Below, one piece after another: positions 44,959 through 53,790 of a stretch of 61,350 bases of DNA. The notes under the pieces are model-generated. The model searched no databases and was not told the origin of the DNA. It saw only the letters and a program-made list of their open reading frames with translations. The position numbers and the translations under genes were made by a program. Each line of letters begins with the position of its first letter. The stretch's first letter is position 1. This stretch comes from JAHIYU01 sp964476155 (GTDB lineage Bacteria > Krumholzibacteriota > Krumholzibacteriia > LZORAL124-64-63): assembly GCA_964476155.1 (NCBI GenBank), contig CAYYYS010000015.1, positions 1-61,350 of the forward strand, read 5' to 3'.

Positions 44959-45186
44959 ATGCCCGACCCCTTGCACGGAAAGACCCTCGAACAGATTCTC
45001 ACCAGCCTGGTGGAAGACTACGGTTGGGAAGAACTGGGCCAGCGAATCGATATCCGCTGTTTCACGAGCGATCCGTCGATCAAGTCCAGCCTGAAATTCC
45101 TGCGGAAGACTCCCTGGGCCAGGCGGAAGGTCGAAACTCTCTATATTGCCATGTTGAGGCGAGGGGGCTGGCCGCCGCGTCGGTGA
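44959..45186 (+). CDS. VF530 / DUF2132 family protein
   Basis: A 75-residue protein of the VF530 family: MPDPLHGKTLEQILTSLVE, then GWEELGQRIDIRCFTSDPSIKS, then FLRKTPWARRKVETLYI. Solved homologues have a DNA-binding-like fold, but function is not established. The ATG at 44959 gives the family N-terminus; the frame extends upstream with no ribosome-binding site. It ends 20 bp from the convergent membrane-protein gene. Confidence 0.9.
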   Translation: MPDPLHGKTLEQILTSLVEDYGWEELGQRIDIRCFTSDPSIKSSLKFLRKTPWARRKVETLYIAMLRRGGWPPRR

Positions 45187-45205
45187 GTTGCCGGTAATGA
45201 ACGGA

Positions 45206-46024
45206 CTATATCTCGACTCGTAATAATTTCTTCACCAGTAATCCGCCGATCACCGATATTCCGAAGAATCCCCACAACCACGTCGGCAATCCGGCCCAGT
45301 CCGCATCCTGCCGGGGTAATGCCACGGTAATCGCTGCCAAGGGCGCCTCGTCAGGCAATGCGATCTCGGTGGGATTCAGGCACAGGTGGTGCCACCCGCT
45401 CTGTTCCCGCGTCTGCGCCAACCGGCCCCCGGCGGACACCGGGTGCAGGAACTTTGGCCAGCTTGTCGTCCCGTCTGTAATATTCAGGACATTCGTCGAA
45501 TCCGATTCCGCGCGCACCCGCCACCAGACCACACCCTCGACCCGATCCACCAGCGGTCCGGCCTCCACGACCAGATCCCGCCCCGGCTCCAGCGCCAGCA
45601 GAGGCGGCACGGTGTCGTGCCCCTCGGCTACCGTCGCCGAAACCAGCGCCGTCTCGCCCGTCTGCAATCCCCGCCGTTGATACCGCGCGTCGAGCTGCAC
45701 CACGATCACCAACACCACCGGCAACAATACCAGCAAAGCCGGCAAAGAGGTCGAAACATACTTCAGGTTGGCTTTGAGCAGATCAAGCTGGATCCTGGCC
45801 ATGCTCTTGAGGTCGTCCTGATACAAGCCGAGTTCATACAAATGCCCCGTCAAAATACGCCGCCGCTCGCTCAGCGCCTTCTGGTTGGTCGTGATCTTGA
45901 ACAACCACAGCAGCAGCACGCCGCTCAACGCGGATATTACAATCAACGCCGGCCATCCCGCCGACCCGAAGGGGCGGAAGAACAGGTCGAAGAACTCGGT
46001 TATGCCACGTGCCAACGCGTTCAC
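45206..46024 (-). CDS. Membrane protein with coiled-coil between two helices, possibly Oxa1/EMC3-like
   Basis: A 272-residue protein of no recognised family. Helix 1 is about residues 24-45 (WPALIVISALSGVLLLWLF). A charged, likely coiled-coil segment follows (NQKALSERRRILTGHLYELG through DLLKANLKY). Helix 2 is about residues 93-112 (LPALLVLLPVVLVIVVQLD), then comes a periplasmic beta-rich domain of about 130 residues and a C-terminal helix (LPTWLWGFFGISVIGGLLV). TM-coiled coil-TM with K/R-rich linkers recalls DUF106/EMC3-type Oxa1-superfamily proteins, but this is a resemblance only. It follows a small DNA-binding-like gene and two phosphodiesterase genes in one strand-consistent block. Confidence 0.55.
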   Translation of the reverse strand: MNALARGITEFFDLFFRPFGSAGWPALIVISALSGVLLLWLFKITTNQKALSERRRILTGHLYELGLYQDDLKSMARIQLDLLKANLKYVSTSLPALLVLLPVVLVIVVQLDARYQRRGLQTGETALVSATVAEGHDTVPPLLALEPGRDLVVEAGPLVDRVEGVVWWRVRAESDSTNVLNITDGTTSWPKFLHPVSAGGRLAQTREQSGWHHLCLNPTEIALPDEAPLAAITVALPRQDADWAGLPTWLWGFFGISVIGGLLVKKLLRVEI

Positions 46025-46033
46025 GTCACATCC

Positions 46034-46228
46034 TTAGGAAATGTACCCGAGGCCCTGCATGCGCTTGCGGATCTCGTCCTCCGAGTCGCCGCCTTCCTCG
46101 AATTTGGCAAGCTCGCGCTCGATGACGTGCCTGACGAACTCCTCGGGCGACGCGTAGCCGGCGATCCCGGCGTACTTGTTGATCTTATCCCAGACGTCCT
46201 TGTCGATCTTTACCTTGGGGCCGAACAT
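46034..46228 (-). CDS. Small protein, ribbon-helix-helix-like
   Basis: A 64-residue protein. VKIDKDVWDKINKYAGIAGYASPEEFVRHVIERELAKFEEG has the beta-helix-helix pattern of an RHH/CopG-type domain with a basic strand, followed by an acidic linker and EDEIRKRMQGLGYIS. It starts 2 nt after the phosphodiesterase stop codon and ends 10 nt before the membrane-protein gene. It may be a regulator of this module or a structural partner; no experimental family is recognised. Confidence 0.65.
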   Translation of the reverse strand: MFGPKVKIDKDVWDKINKYAGIAGYASPEEFVRHVIERELAKFEEGGDSEDEIRKRMQGLGYIS

Positions 46229-46229
46229 C

Positions 46230-48176
46230 TCATTCTCCTTCGAATATCGGCGACCCCACCATCTCGGGCAGGGGGTCCAGGCCGAACAGTTTCAGGAACG
46301 TGGGCGCCAGGTCGAGCAGTTGCGGATCGGCCTTGTCGATCTTGCGGTTGCAGATGATCACGCCGGGCACCTCGTCGGCGGCCATGCAGTGGTCGCCGCT
46401 CCACTTCATCATATTGTCGCTGAACACGTGCTCGGGGACTTCACCCAGGGCGCATTCGTTCGAGCCGCGGTAGCTCGAATAATACCCGAACACGATATCC
46501 GGCGCGTTGATCGCTTCGGGGCCGCTGTACACCTCGTCGGTGCGGTATGCGTACTTGATGGCTCGTTCGCCGGTCACCGGATCGATCACAGCTTCGAGGT
46601 TTTCGACCAACTCCTGCAGCAGGGTTTCGCGTTCGTAGCCAGGGTCCACCGAGCCGCGCCGCTCACGTCCACGCAGGTTCAGGTACAGTCCGTTGATGCC
46701 GATCGCATAGGCCCGCGTCCGCCGCCAGTCGATGCCCGACAGATACTCCACCTCGGCGGGATCGACACCCTCGCGCAACGTTAGGTAGCCGTGGTCCAGC
46801 AACCAGCGGTTCGCGTGGAACGACCGGTGGTAGGGTGCAAAACCGTGGTCGCTTATCGCCAAGACCAGGGTCTCGGGGCCGACCGTGTCGAGGGCCAGGC
46901 CCAGCGCGTCGTCACAGGCCTTGTAGACGTCGCGGATGCGGCCCTCGTGTTTTGCGGCCTCGGCGTCGTGCATGGGATGGTCGTGGTCCATGTTACGCCA
47001 GAACGTGTGGCAGGTCTGATCGGGGCTGTTGTAATAAAAGAACAGGAAGCCGTCATCCTGGGCCGCGAACCGCTTCAGTTCCTCCGCGAACTGCCTGTTG
47101 CGCTCCTTGAGCACCTCGGACGATTGCGAGACGTAATCGTCGTCGCTGAAGACGTCCTCTTCCAGGGCCTTCGTGTCATCGGGCAGCCCCTGCGTGTAAT
47201 AGGGGCCGTAGGCCTTGACCAGATTCCTGCTGTACGAACCGGGTGTGCTGATGGGCATCTCCGGGTTGGCCGGGTCGATGTTGATGGGTGTTACGTAAAG
47301 CCGGAACGCGGGGCTCGTCTCCATCAGGTAGAAACGGCACACGCCCGTCACCGACTTGATCAGCGGCACGATGTCGAAGCTCAGGGTCAGCCAGTCGCTC
47401 CACTCGCCATCGCGCAGCAGGAACTGTGTCCCCTGCACCTCGAAGAGTACCTCGCCGCGGGTCTTGTCGACCAGCGCCGTGAAGGGGATGGTCGTCTCGG
47501 GATCGCCCTCGCGATAACTGTTTATGGGGCCGTAGAGCTGGGTGTTGACGCGATCACGATATACCGTGACCGGCTCCATGCGGCCGCCTGACAGCTCCGA
47601 CTCCCCATGGGGATCGTCCGTGTAATAACTGAAGATACCGTAGGTGCCCAGGATGTCGGGCGTCCCCATGCCGGACAGGCAGTGGGCTTCGCAGTCCACC
47701 GGTGGGAAATTCGCCGGTACCTTGAAGATGGTCACGTCCACGCCCGCCTCGGCCATGGGCTCCCAGAACGCCGTACCCTGGCGGAGGTTCAGTACGTCGC
47801 CGCCGTCGCGGGGAAGCTTCCAGCCGCCCACCTTCCACCAGCGCTGCGGCGCCATGGCCTGGGCCGCGGACAGGTATGGCAGCATGGTGTCGGGGTTGCG
47901 GTGAATAAAGTCGAAGATGCCGTGACCACCGGGGTTCATGCCGGTGATGAAGTTGGACCAGGCCACCGGCGATTGGGGCGGGATCGCGGTGCCGAGCAGT
48001 TTGTAGTCACCCGCCGCGATCAACTTGTCGAAGTTGGGCATGAGACCCTTGGCGCGAAACTGCTCGAGCAGTTCGCGGTCCATGCCGTCAAAACCGATGC
48101 ACAGCACCTTCGGCGCGGCGTTGGCCGAAACGGCGACCAGCAACAAAGCGATGACGATCATCGCCCGGACGTTCAC
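46230..48176 (-). CDS. Alkaline-phosphatase-superfamily phosphodiesterase, exported
   Basis: A 648-residue protein with a signal peptide (MIVIALLLVAVSANA). It belongs to the type I phosphodiesterase/nucleotide pyrophosphatase group. Metal motifs are LCIGFDGMDRELLEQF, SPVAWSNFITGMNPGGHGIFDF (nucleophile region) and VLAISDHGFAPYHRS (DHG), and a C-terminal WSGDHCMAADEVPGVIICN segment is shared with the adjacent paralogue. The GTG at 48176 overlaps the upstream stop (GTGA); ATG 48161 is the alternative. The substrate may be a phospholipid head group, teichoic/phosphoglycan or nucleotide diester. Confidence 0.85.
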   Translation of the reverse strand: MNVRAMIVIALLLVAVSANAAPKVLCIGFDGMDRELLEQFRAKGLMPNFDKLIAAGDYKLLGTAIPPQSPVAWSNFITGMNPGGHGIFDFIHRNPDTMLPYLSAAQAMAPQRWWKVGGWKLPRDGGDVLNLRQGTAFWEPMAEAGVDVTIFKVPANFPPVDCEAHCLSGMGTPDILGTYGIFSYYTDDPHGESELSGGRMEPVTVYRDRVNTQLYGPINSYREGDPETTIPFTALVDKTRGEVLFEVQGTQFLLRDGEWSDWLTLSFDIVPLIKSVTGVCRFYLMETSPAFRLYVTPINIDPANPEMPISTPGSYSRNLVKAYGPYYTQGLPDDTKALEEDVFSDDDYVSQSSEVLKERNRQFAEELKRFAAQDDGFLFFYYNSPDQTCHTFWRNMDHDHPMHDAEAAKHEGRIRDVYKACDDALGLALDTVGPETLVLAISDHGFAPYHRSFHANRWLLDHGYLTLREGVDPAEVEYLSGIDWRRTRAYAIGINGLYLNLRGRERRGSVDPGYERETLLQELVENLEAVIDPVTGERAIKYAYRTDEVYSGPEAINAPDIVFGYYSSYRGSNECALGEVPEHVFSDNMMKWSGDHCMAADEVPGVIICNRKIDKADPQLLDLAPTFLKLFGLDPLPEMVGSPIFEGE

Positions 48177-50383
48177 GAGGCACCTCCGTCGGACAGGAAA
48201 CTGCGGCCGGTCATCCACGCGGGGCGTGCGATGCCGAACAGATCGAGAATGGTGGGCGCCAGGTCGACCAGCGCGGGGCGGGTTTCCTTGAACGGCACCG
48301 ACGAGAACAAGATACCCGGAACAAGCCGTGGATCCACACAATGGTCGCCCGACCAGTTGCGCGTGTTGTCCTGGAACGTGCTCGATCCCACACGGCCCAC
48401 CGCCGCGTCCCAACCTGTTCGCCAACCGATCTTGAAGCCGATCACGATGTCCGGCCCGTTTTCCACGTAGGGGCCGTGATAGCAGTCACGGTCCTGCTGG
48501 ACGAGGTTCACGCAGCGCGTGTCGCCCTGGGGGTCGCGCAGCTCGCGCAGTTTGCCGGCCAGTTCCTCGCGCAGGGCGTCGGCCTCACCGGGTTTCACGA
48601 TGCCCTCCCGCTCGCGTCCAGCCAGGTTCAGGTAGAAACCGCCCAGGCCGCTGGCGTAGGCGCGGGTGCGCGACCAGTCGATGGCCGTGGGTTCCCTGGT
48701 CTGTCCTGCGGGTAGGGGAGGGGGCGCTCCGTCGGCCGGATCACCTTGCAGGTACAGGTAGCCGTTTTCACGTAGCCAGGTGTTCAGGTTCACGCCGCGG
48801 GTGAAGCGTTTGAAACCGTGATCGGAGATGGCGAAGAGCACGTCGCCGGGCTGCAAACGGTCGAGGGTCTTGCCCACCAGTTCGTCGGCCCGATCATACA
48901 GGTCGCGGATGGCGTGACGGTGCTGTTCGGTATCCTTGCCCGCGTTGGCGGGGTGGTCGGTGTCCAGATAGCGGAAGAACATGTGCTGGATGCGGTCGGT
49001 GGCGTCGAAGACGACCGATACCGAGCCCGTTCGCTGCCGGTCGAGCACGTGGAAGAACTGCCGCTCGCGCTCGGCGTGGATCTCGTAGGCCTGATCCAGG
49101 AAAGCCTGCTCGTCGATCACCCGCTCGTTCAGCGCCCACGTGTCCTCGGCCAGGCCCAGCGTGGCGAAGGGGCCGTGCAGTTTGGCCAGGGCAATCGAGT
49201 AGTGCGTCGGGTGGGAGATGGGCATGGCCGGGCTCTCGGGGTCCAGGTGCACCGGCGTCACGTAGAACGAGAACGGCTCGTCGAAGCGGGTGACGCGGAA
49301 TTTGCAGATACCCTTGGCGGTAATACCCGGCCCACCCTTGAAGGCGAGTTTGATCCAGGGGGAGTTCACTTCGGGGCCGAGGGTGAATTCCTGTCCGTCC
49401 ACCTTGAAGGTGGCGTGCCTGGCCGTCGCGTCGACCGTGGCGACGATCTCCAGGCTCATGTGACCGCCGTCGGGATGATCAGGGCCTGCCAACAGACCCT
49501 TATAGGTTGCACCGTCGCGGGTCAGTCGGTTGCGCACGCCGCCTATCGTGTCCTCATCGGCTACCGGCGCCACACCCGCGGTCGCGCCGTCCACCGCGAC
49601 ATCGCCCGGATCGGCGCTGTACCACGAGAATGTACCCTGGGTGCCCCGCAGGTCGGGAACGCACATGGCCGACAGCATCTGGCCGTCCACCTTCTCGGGC
49701 GGGAAGGTGATCGGCACGCGCAGCACGGTCGCCTTGACGCCGTTTTCGCCCAGCACCTGCCAGAAGGCCTTGCTGCGGCGCAACAGCTCAATCTTGGGCT
49801 TGCCCAGGGGAATGCGGATCGGCCCCATCCGAAGCACGCGTCCACCGGCGCTAATCCTGGTCGACGAGAGCACCGGCAGGTAGGTTCGCAGATCGCGGTT
49901 CAGGAAATCGAAGATATTGTGCCGTCCGGCATCGACGCCGGTCGCGAAGCCCGACCAGGCCACCGGCGACATGGCCGGCGTGGTCGTCGCCAGGGGACGG
50001 AAGCCACCCTGCTCGCGCAAACGCCGGAAGTTGGGCAGACGCCCCTCGCGCAGCCCCTCTTTGACCAGGCCGGGATCGAGCCCGTCCAGTCCCAGTACGA
50101 TCACGCGCTTGGCCCGCGCGCCGCGGAGTCGTCCCCGACTGCGTATGAACCGGATGAACGCCCGCAGGGGCCACAGCAGCAGCGCACCGATGGCCACCAC
50201 GATGCCCGCCAACCCGAAGAGCAGCGAACCGCCCAGGGCGAAACCGGCGCCGGGGCCGATATAGGCGTGCGCGGGCGCGGCGCACAGGATCACGTACCCC
50301 GCGCACATAACCGTGGCGGCTAACCGCATCTTGTCTATGGTGAAACGTTGGCGTAGCATACTATCCGACTTGTTGTTAGGCAT
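48173..50383 (-). CDS. Membrane-anchored alkaline-phosphatase-superfamily phosphodiesterase
   Basis: A 736-residue paralogue of the next gene. Two or more N-terminal hydrophobic segments (LAATVMCAGYVILCAAPAHA and LLFGLAGIVVAIGALLLW) precede the catalytic domain: VIVLGLDGLDPGLVKE, SPVAWSGFATGVDAGRHNIFDF, LFAISDHGFKRFTRG, and the C-terminal WSGDHCVDPRLVPGILF. Both paralogues keep the metal-binding set, so both should be active. The first in the operon; start ATG 50383, with ATG 50359 also possible. Its promoter region is shared with the divergent GT-C gene. Confidence 0.85.
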   Translation of the reverse strand: MPNNKSDSMLRQRFTIDKMRLAATVMCAGYVILCAAPAHAYIGPGAGFALGGSLLFGLAGIVVAIGALLLWPLRAFIRFIRSRGRLRGARAKRVIVLGLDGLDPGLVKEGLREGRLPNFRRLREQGGFRPLATTTPAMSPVAWSGFATGVDAGRHNIFDFLNRDLRTYLPVLSSTRISAGGRVLRMGPIRIPLGKPKIELLRRSKAFWQVLGENGVKATVLRVPITFPPEKVDGQMLSAMCVPDLRGTQGTFSWYSADPGDVAVDGATAGVAPVADEDTIGGVRNRLTRDGATYKGLLAGPDHPDGGHMSLEIVATVDATARHATFKVDGQEFTLGPEVNSPWIKLAFKGGPGITAKGICKFRVTRFDEPFSFYVTPVHLDPESPAMPISHPTHYSIALAKLHGPFATLGLAEDTWALNERVIDEQAFLDQAYEIHAERERQFFHVLDRQRTGSVSVVFDATDRIQHMFFRYLDTDHPANAGKDTEQHRHAIRDLYDRADELVGKTLDRLQPGDVLFAISDHGFKRFTRGVNLNTWLRENGYLYLQGDPADGAPPPLPAGQTREPTAIDWSRTRAYASGLGGFYLNLAGREREGIVKPGEADALREELAGKLRELRDPQGDTRCVNLVQQDRDCYHGPYVENGPDIVIGFKIGWRTGWDAAVGRVGSSTFQDNTRNWSGDHCVDPRLVPGILFSSVPFKETRPALVDLAPTILDLFGIARPAWMTGRSFLSDGGAS

Positions 50384-50463
50384 GGGGCGATACGCACGGA
50401 CCCTAAATAATAGCCCTTTCGCCCCCCGTCTGCACTCATCTTTCGCCCCGAAACGGAAGTCTA

Positions 50464-52020
50464 TTGCGAGCCAGAGCCCCCTTCATCGTCACACTCCTGG
50501 CCCTGCTGCTGTTGGCGGGCGCCATCGTGATCCAGGGAGACTGCGTCCAGGAGGACGCTTTCATTTCCTTCCGTTATGCCGCCAACCTCCTCGACGGCCA
50601 CGGGTTGACCTGGAATCCCGGCGAGCGCGTGGAAGGCTATACCAACTTCCTGTGGACGGTGATCCTGTCCATCGCCATGGGCCTGGGCGCCGATCCGGCG
50701 ACGGCGGCGCGACTGCTGGGCATTCTGTCCGCGGTGGCCCTCTTCCTGGCGGTGTTGCGGGCGGCCCATCGCTACTACCCCGGTGGCAAGTGGACCGGGC
50801 CCCTAGCCATACTCCTGCTGGTCGCCACGCCGGGATTCAGCGCCGAAGCGGTCCAGGGGCTCGAAACGATCTGGTTCGCCCTGCTGGTGACCCTGGCGGT
50901 CACGACCGTCCTCGACGCCCTCGCCGCATCTCATCCGGCTCGTCGTAGACGCCGTTTCGTACGCGTCGGCCTTATCCTGGTCCTGGCGGCCCTGACTCGC
51001 CCCGAAGGTGTCGGTGTTCTCGGCCTGATCGTGCTGGGCTCGCTCGTCGCCTCGCGCCGCGGTACTTCGACATGGCGGCCCCTGCTGATCGCCGTCGGTG
51101 TCTTCCTGGTCATCTATGGGCCCTACTGGTGGCTGCGTTTCGACTATTACGGCTACCCGTTTCCCAACACCTTCTACGCCAAGACGGGCGGTGGACTGCA
51201 CCACCTGCTGCGCGGGCTGGGCTATGTGGGACGTTTCCTGCTGCACCATCCGGTCCTGGCTGTCATGACCGTCGCCGCATTCAGCGCGCTCAAGGCCCGT
51301 CTCACCGACCGTCGCCGTCCCCAGTTGATGGTCCCGTTCATCGTTACCTTCGGTTACCTCGCCTATGTGGCTGTTGTGGGCGGCGATTTCAAGGCCACCT
51401 GGCGATTCGTGCTGCCGGTGTTGCCCATGTGGACGTTGATGGTCGCGGCCTGGGTGGAGGAGCGGTTGGTGCGCGTCGGCATACCCAACAAGAAAGTGAC
51501 GGGTGTGAACCTGGTGTGGATCCTGTTGGTGGCGACCGCGCTCAATGCCGCGCCGACCTTGATCGATACCCTGCGCTGGTCCCGGCAACGCGCCTACGAT
51601 CTGGAACGACGTACCGTCTGCGGCGAGTGGTTGCGCGACAACGCGCCGTCGGACGCCGTGGTGGCCATCCATTCGGCCGGTATCATTCCCTACGTGAGCG
51701 GGCTGTACGCCATCGACATGTGGGGGCTCAACGACCTGCACATCGCCCACCGCACCATGCCCGACATGGGCCGCGACCATGGTCCCGGGCACGAGAAGTT
51801 CGACTACGCCTATGTCCTGGGTCGCAACCCGCGCTACATCATGCCCCGGGGTTGGGCCATGGTCACCTCGGAGCCATTCCGGGAGGTGAAGGCTGCGGTC
51901 TTCGAGGACTTCGACGGCGTGACCGACACCGAAGGCGTCTATATCGAACGCCACGTCCCCCTGCCGCCCGGCAAGGACGGCGGGCCGCGCTGGTTCAACT
52001 TTCTAGAATCTACTCGGTAA
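50464..52020 (+). CDS. GT-C family membrane glycosyltransferase (AftB/ArnT-like)
   Basis: A 518-residue polytopic protein with about 9-11 hydrophobic segments. The loop GDCVQEDAFISFRYAANLLD holds the conserved acidic motif after helix 1 that binds the polyprenyl-phosphate sugar donor in GT-C enzymes; HGLTWNPGERVEGYTNFLWT follows, a pattern shared with mycobacterial arabinofuranosyltransferases. Start TTG 50464 with GGAAG upstream; no better start exists before the first helix. Its role is presumably to add a sugar to an exported glycan or lipid. Divergent from the phosphodiesterase pair. It overlaps the convergent hydrolase by 11 nt. Confidence 0.85.
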   Translation: MRARAPFIVTLLALLLLAGAIVIQGDCVQEDAFISFRYAANLLDGHGLTWNPGERVEGYTNFLWTVILSIAMGLGADPATAARLLGILSAVALFLAVLRAAHRYYPGGKWTGPLAILLLVATPGFSAEAVQGLETIWFALLVTLAVTTVLDALAASHPARRRRRFVRVGLILVLAALTRPEGVGVLGLIVLGSLVASRRGTSTWRPLLIAVGVFLVIYGPYWWLRFDYYGYPFPNTFYAKTGGGLHHLLRGLGYVGRFLLHHPVLAVMTVAAFSALKARLTDRRRPQLMVPFIVTFGYLAYVAVVGGDFKATWRFVLPVLPMWTLMVAAWVEERLVRVGIPNKKVTGVNLVWILLVATALNAAPTLIDTLRWSRQRAYDLERRTVCGEWLRDNAPSDAVVAIHSAGIIPYVSGLYAIDMWGLNDLHIAHRTMPDMGRDHGPGHEKFDYAYVLGRNPRYIMPRGWAMVTSEPFREVKAAVFEDFDGVTDTEGVYIERHVPLPPGKDGGPRWFNFLESTR

Positions 52021-52828
52021 TCGAAAATCCAATAATCGCGCCCGCGACCGGTAGCGGCTGCTCCAGCATGACGAAGTGGCCCGCGTCGGTCATGGCCTTG
52101 TAGTTGAGGGTCGACGCGTTGACGTATCCCATCGCATCCAGTTGATCGACGGCGATCTCGGGATTGGGGATCATGGTTGCGCTGGCAATGACCAGGATCG
52201 GCGTGTCCTGAAAGCCGAGTTCCGCGGTCAGATCGAAGTCGAAACTGCTCATCAGCAACTGGGTCACGCTCACCGGGTCGGTGCGCATGGCCTGGTCGAC
52301 GATAACCTTCGTGACCTCGTGATGGGCGCTGAGGCCGAGAAAGTAGTCGGCGATGAATTTGTCATAGTTGTTCATGAGCTGTTCGGCGATGCGGGTCTTG
52401 GTTTCGCGGGAGGCCAGTTGTACCGGCGCAGCGTCGATGATCACCAGCTTGCGCACGTCGCTCGCGTACCGGTAGGCGTAGTTCATGGCGATCATACCGC
52501 CGAGACCGTGGCCGACCATGACGGGTCTGGTCACGTCGTTTTCCTCGAGGTAGTTCGTCAGATCCATCGTGGCCGACTCGATGGTCAGGTTGCTGATGGG
52601 CGCGTTGTCGCCGTGTCCGGGAATCTCGTAGAGCCACAGCCTGAATCCCCGCTCCAGGAAGGGAACGAGCTTTTCCCAGGCCCCCGCGCTCGATCCCACG
52701 CCGTGAATCAGGACCATGTTGATGTTCGAGTGGGGTGTCACGTTGGTGGAATCCGCGGCGGCGGTCTGGGCGCCCGCGTGCGGAGCCAGGACCAGGATCA
52801 CCAGCAGGAGGCTCAGAGCGGTCTTCAC
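52010..52828 (-). CDS. Exported alpha/beta hydrolase with Gly in place of the catalytic Ser
   Basis: A 272-residue protein with a signal peptide (ALSLLLVILVLAPHAGA). The fold is clear: NMVLIHGVGSSAGAWEKLVPF oxyanion region, LYEIPGHGDNAPISN, then the elbow PVMVGHGLGGMIAMNYAYRY, KLVIIDAAP, and a C-terminal MTDAGHFVMLEQP that keeps the catalytic His. The elbow should read GHSxGG; here the Ser is Gly, so classical esterase catalysis is not expected. It may be a binding protein or an enzyme without a nucleophile. It precedes nothing in an obvious operon: the metallohydrolase gene stops 2 nt upstream of its start. Confidence 0.85.
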   Translation of the reverse strand: MKTALSLLLVILVLAPHAGAQTAAADSTNVTPHSNINMVLIHGVGSSAGAWEKLVPFLERGFRLWLYEIPGHGDNAPISNLTIESATMDLTNYLEENDVTRPVMVGHGLGGMIAMNYAYRYASDVRKLVIIDAAPVQLASRETKTRIAEQLMNNYDKFIADYFLGLSAHHEVTKVIVDQAMRTDPVSVTQLLMSSFDFDLTAELGFQDTPILVIASATMIPNPEIAVDQLDAMGYVNASTLNYKAMTDAGHFVMLEQPLPVAGAIIGFSITE

Positions 52829-52829
52829 G

Positions 52830-53651
52830 TCAATCGTCTCCCAGCTTGAAGATATCCCCGTCCACGGCCGCGACGACTTCGCCGTCGTACCGCACGCCCA
52901 CCAGGCGAGGCAGGTCCTCGCGCGCGGTGTCCGGGTAGATATGGGTCAGCACGACGCGTCGCGGTGCCGTGTCGGCGCACAGGTCGGCCAGACGCGAGGG
53001 ACACATGTGCCCGTCCATGCGGTATTCGTCCGGGGTCGTACACTCGACCACCAGCAGGTCGGCGTCCCGGGACAGGGCGGCCAACTCGCCGCCGGGGCCC
53101 GAGTCGCCCGAGAAGGCCAACCGTCGGCCGGCCGCGTCCCGAATGACGAGGCCCAGGTTGTGGGCGCTGAAACGGTCCTCCGTATGGTCGGCCGCGAAGG
53201 CCGTGATCGACGGTCCGTCCTTGTCGCCGGTTGTCCAGGCCCGGGGGCCGGGTCGCACGGCTTGTCCGGGTTCGATCTCCAGGACATCCACGGTGCGGCG
53301 CTCTGGAACGATCCAGTGGCCGTACAGTTCCCCCAGCTTCTCCAGGTAGCCGCCCAGCCCCGGTGGACCGATCAGCTGCAGGGGACGCTCGTTGCGCAGC
53401 ACCGGCGAGCGAAGGGCAAAGAGCAGCGGCGCCAGGTCGGCACAGTGGTCCAGGTGCAGATGGGTCAGCAGGACGGTGTCGACGGCGTCGAGGGTGTCCG
53501 GCGCGTTCGGGTCACGCACCAGACGCACGAGTGCCCCGGGACCGGGGTCGATCAGCACGCGGTGACCGTCCAGATCCAGCCAGTAGGCGGCCGGGCCGCG
53601 CTCGGGAGTTGGAATGGCGCCGCCGGCGCCCAGGATCAAAAAGGAAATCAT
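52830..53651 (-). CDS. Metallo-beta-lactamase-fold hydrolase (RNase Z-like)
   Basis: A 273-residue MBL-fold enzyme. It starts ISFLILGAGGAIPTPERGPAAY, has the zinc motif TVLLTHLHLDHCADLAPLLFAL, and further ligands at AADHTE, AFSGDSGPGGE (Asp) and VLTHIYP (His). It resembles tRNase Z/ElaC-like and phosphodiesterase-type MBL proteins; I cannot assign the substrate. Start ATG 53651 gives the canonical N-terminus; the frame continues 25 codons upstream. The TPR gene starts divergently about 140 bp away. Confidence 0.87.
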   Translation of the reverse strand: MISFLILGAGGAIPTPERGPAAYWLDLDGHRVLIDPGPGALVRLVRDPNAPDTLDAVDTVLLTHLHLDHCADLAPLLFALRSPVLRNERPLQLIGPPGLGGYLEKLGELYGHWIVPERRTVDVLEIEPGQAVRPGPRAWTTGDKDGPSITAFAADHTEDRFSAHNLGLVIRDAAGRRLAFSGDSGPGGELAALSRDADLLVVECTTPDEYRMDGHMCPSRLADLCADTAPRRVVLTHIYPDTAREDLPRLVGVRYDGEVVAAVDGDIFKLGDD

Positions 53652-53790
53652 AGGGTATAAGCAACATGCGCGACCGGTTCCGGTCAAGGCGCGAACCTGG
53701 ACACCCGCTCCGGGGAACACTATCATGACTCGTCACATGGACGGTCTCGACGGGCCGGCTTTTTGTTTCGGTCGATTGGAAAGGACAGGC

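Noticed and set aside
45206..46024. Firm assignment of the membrane protein as YidC/EMC3 insertase
   Set aside because: Only the helix-coiled coil-helix layout matches; no family signature is visible.
48818..50323. A 501-codon plus-strand frame across the second phosphodiesterase
   Set aside because: Antisense of a catalytic domain with conserved motifs; no start signal.
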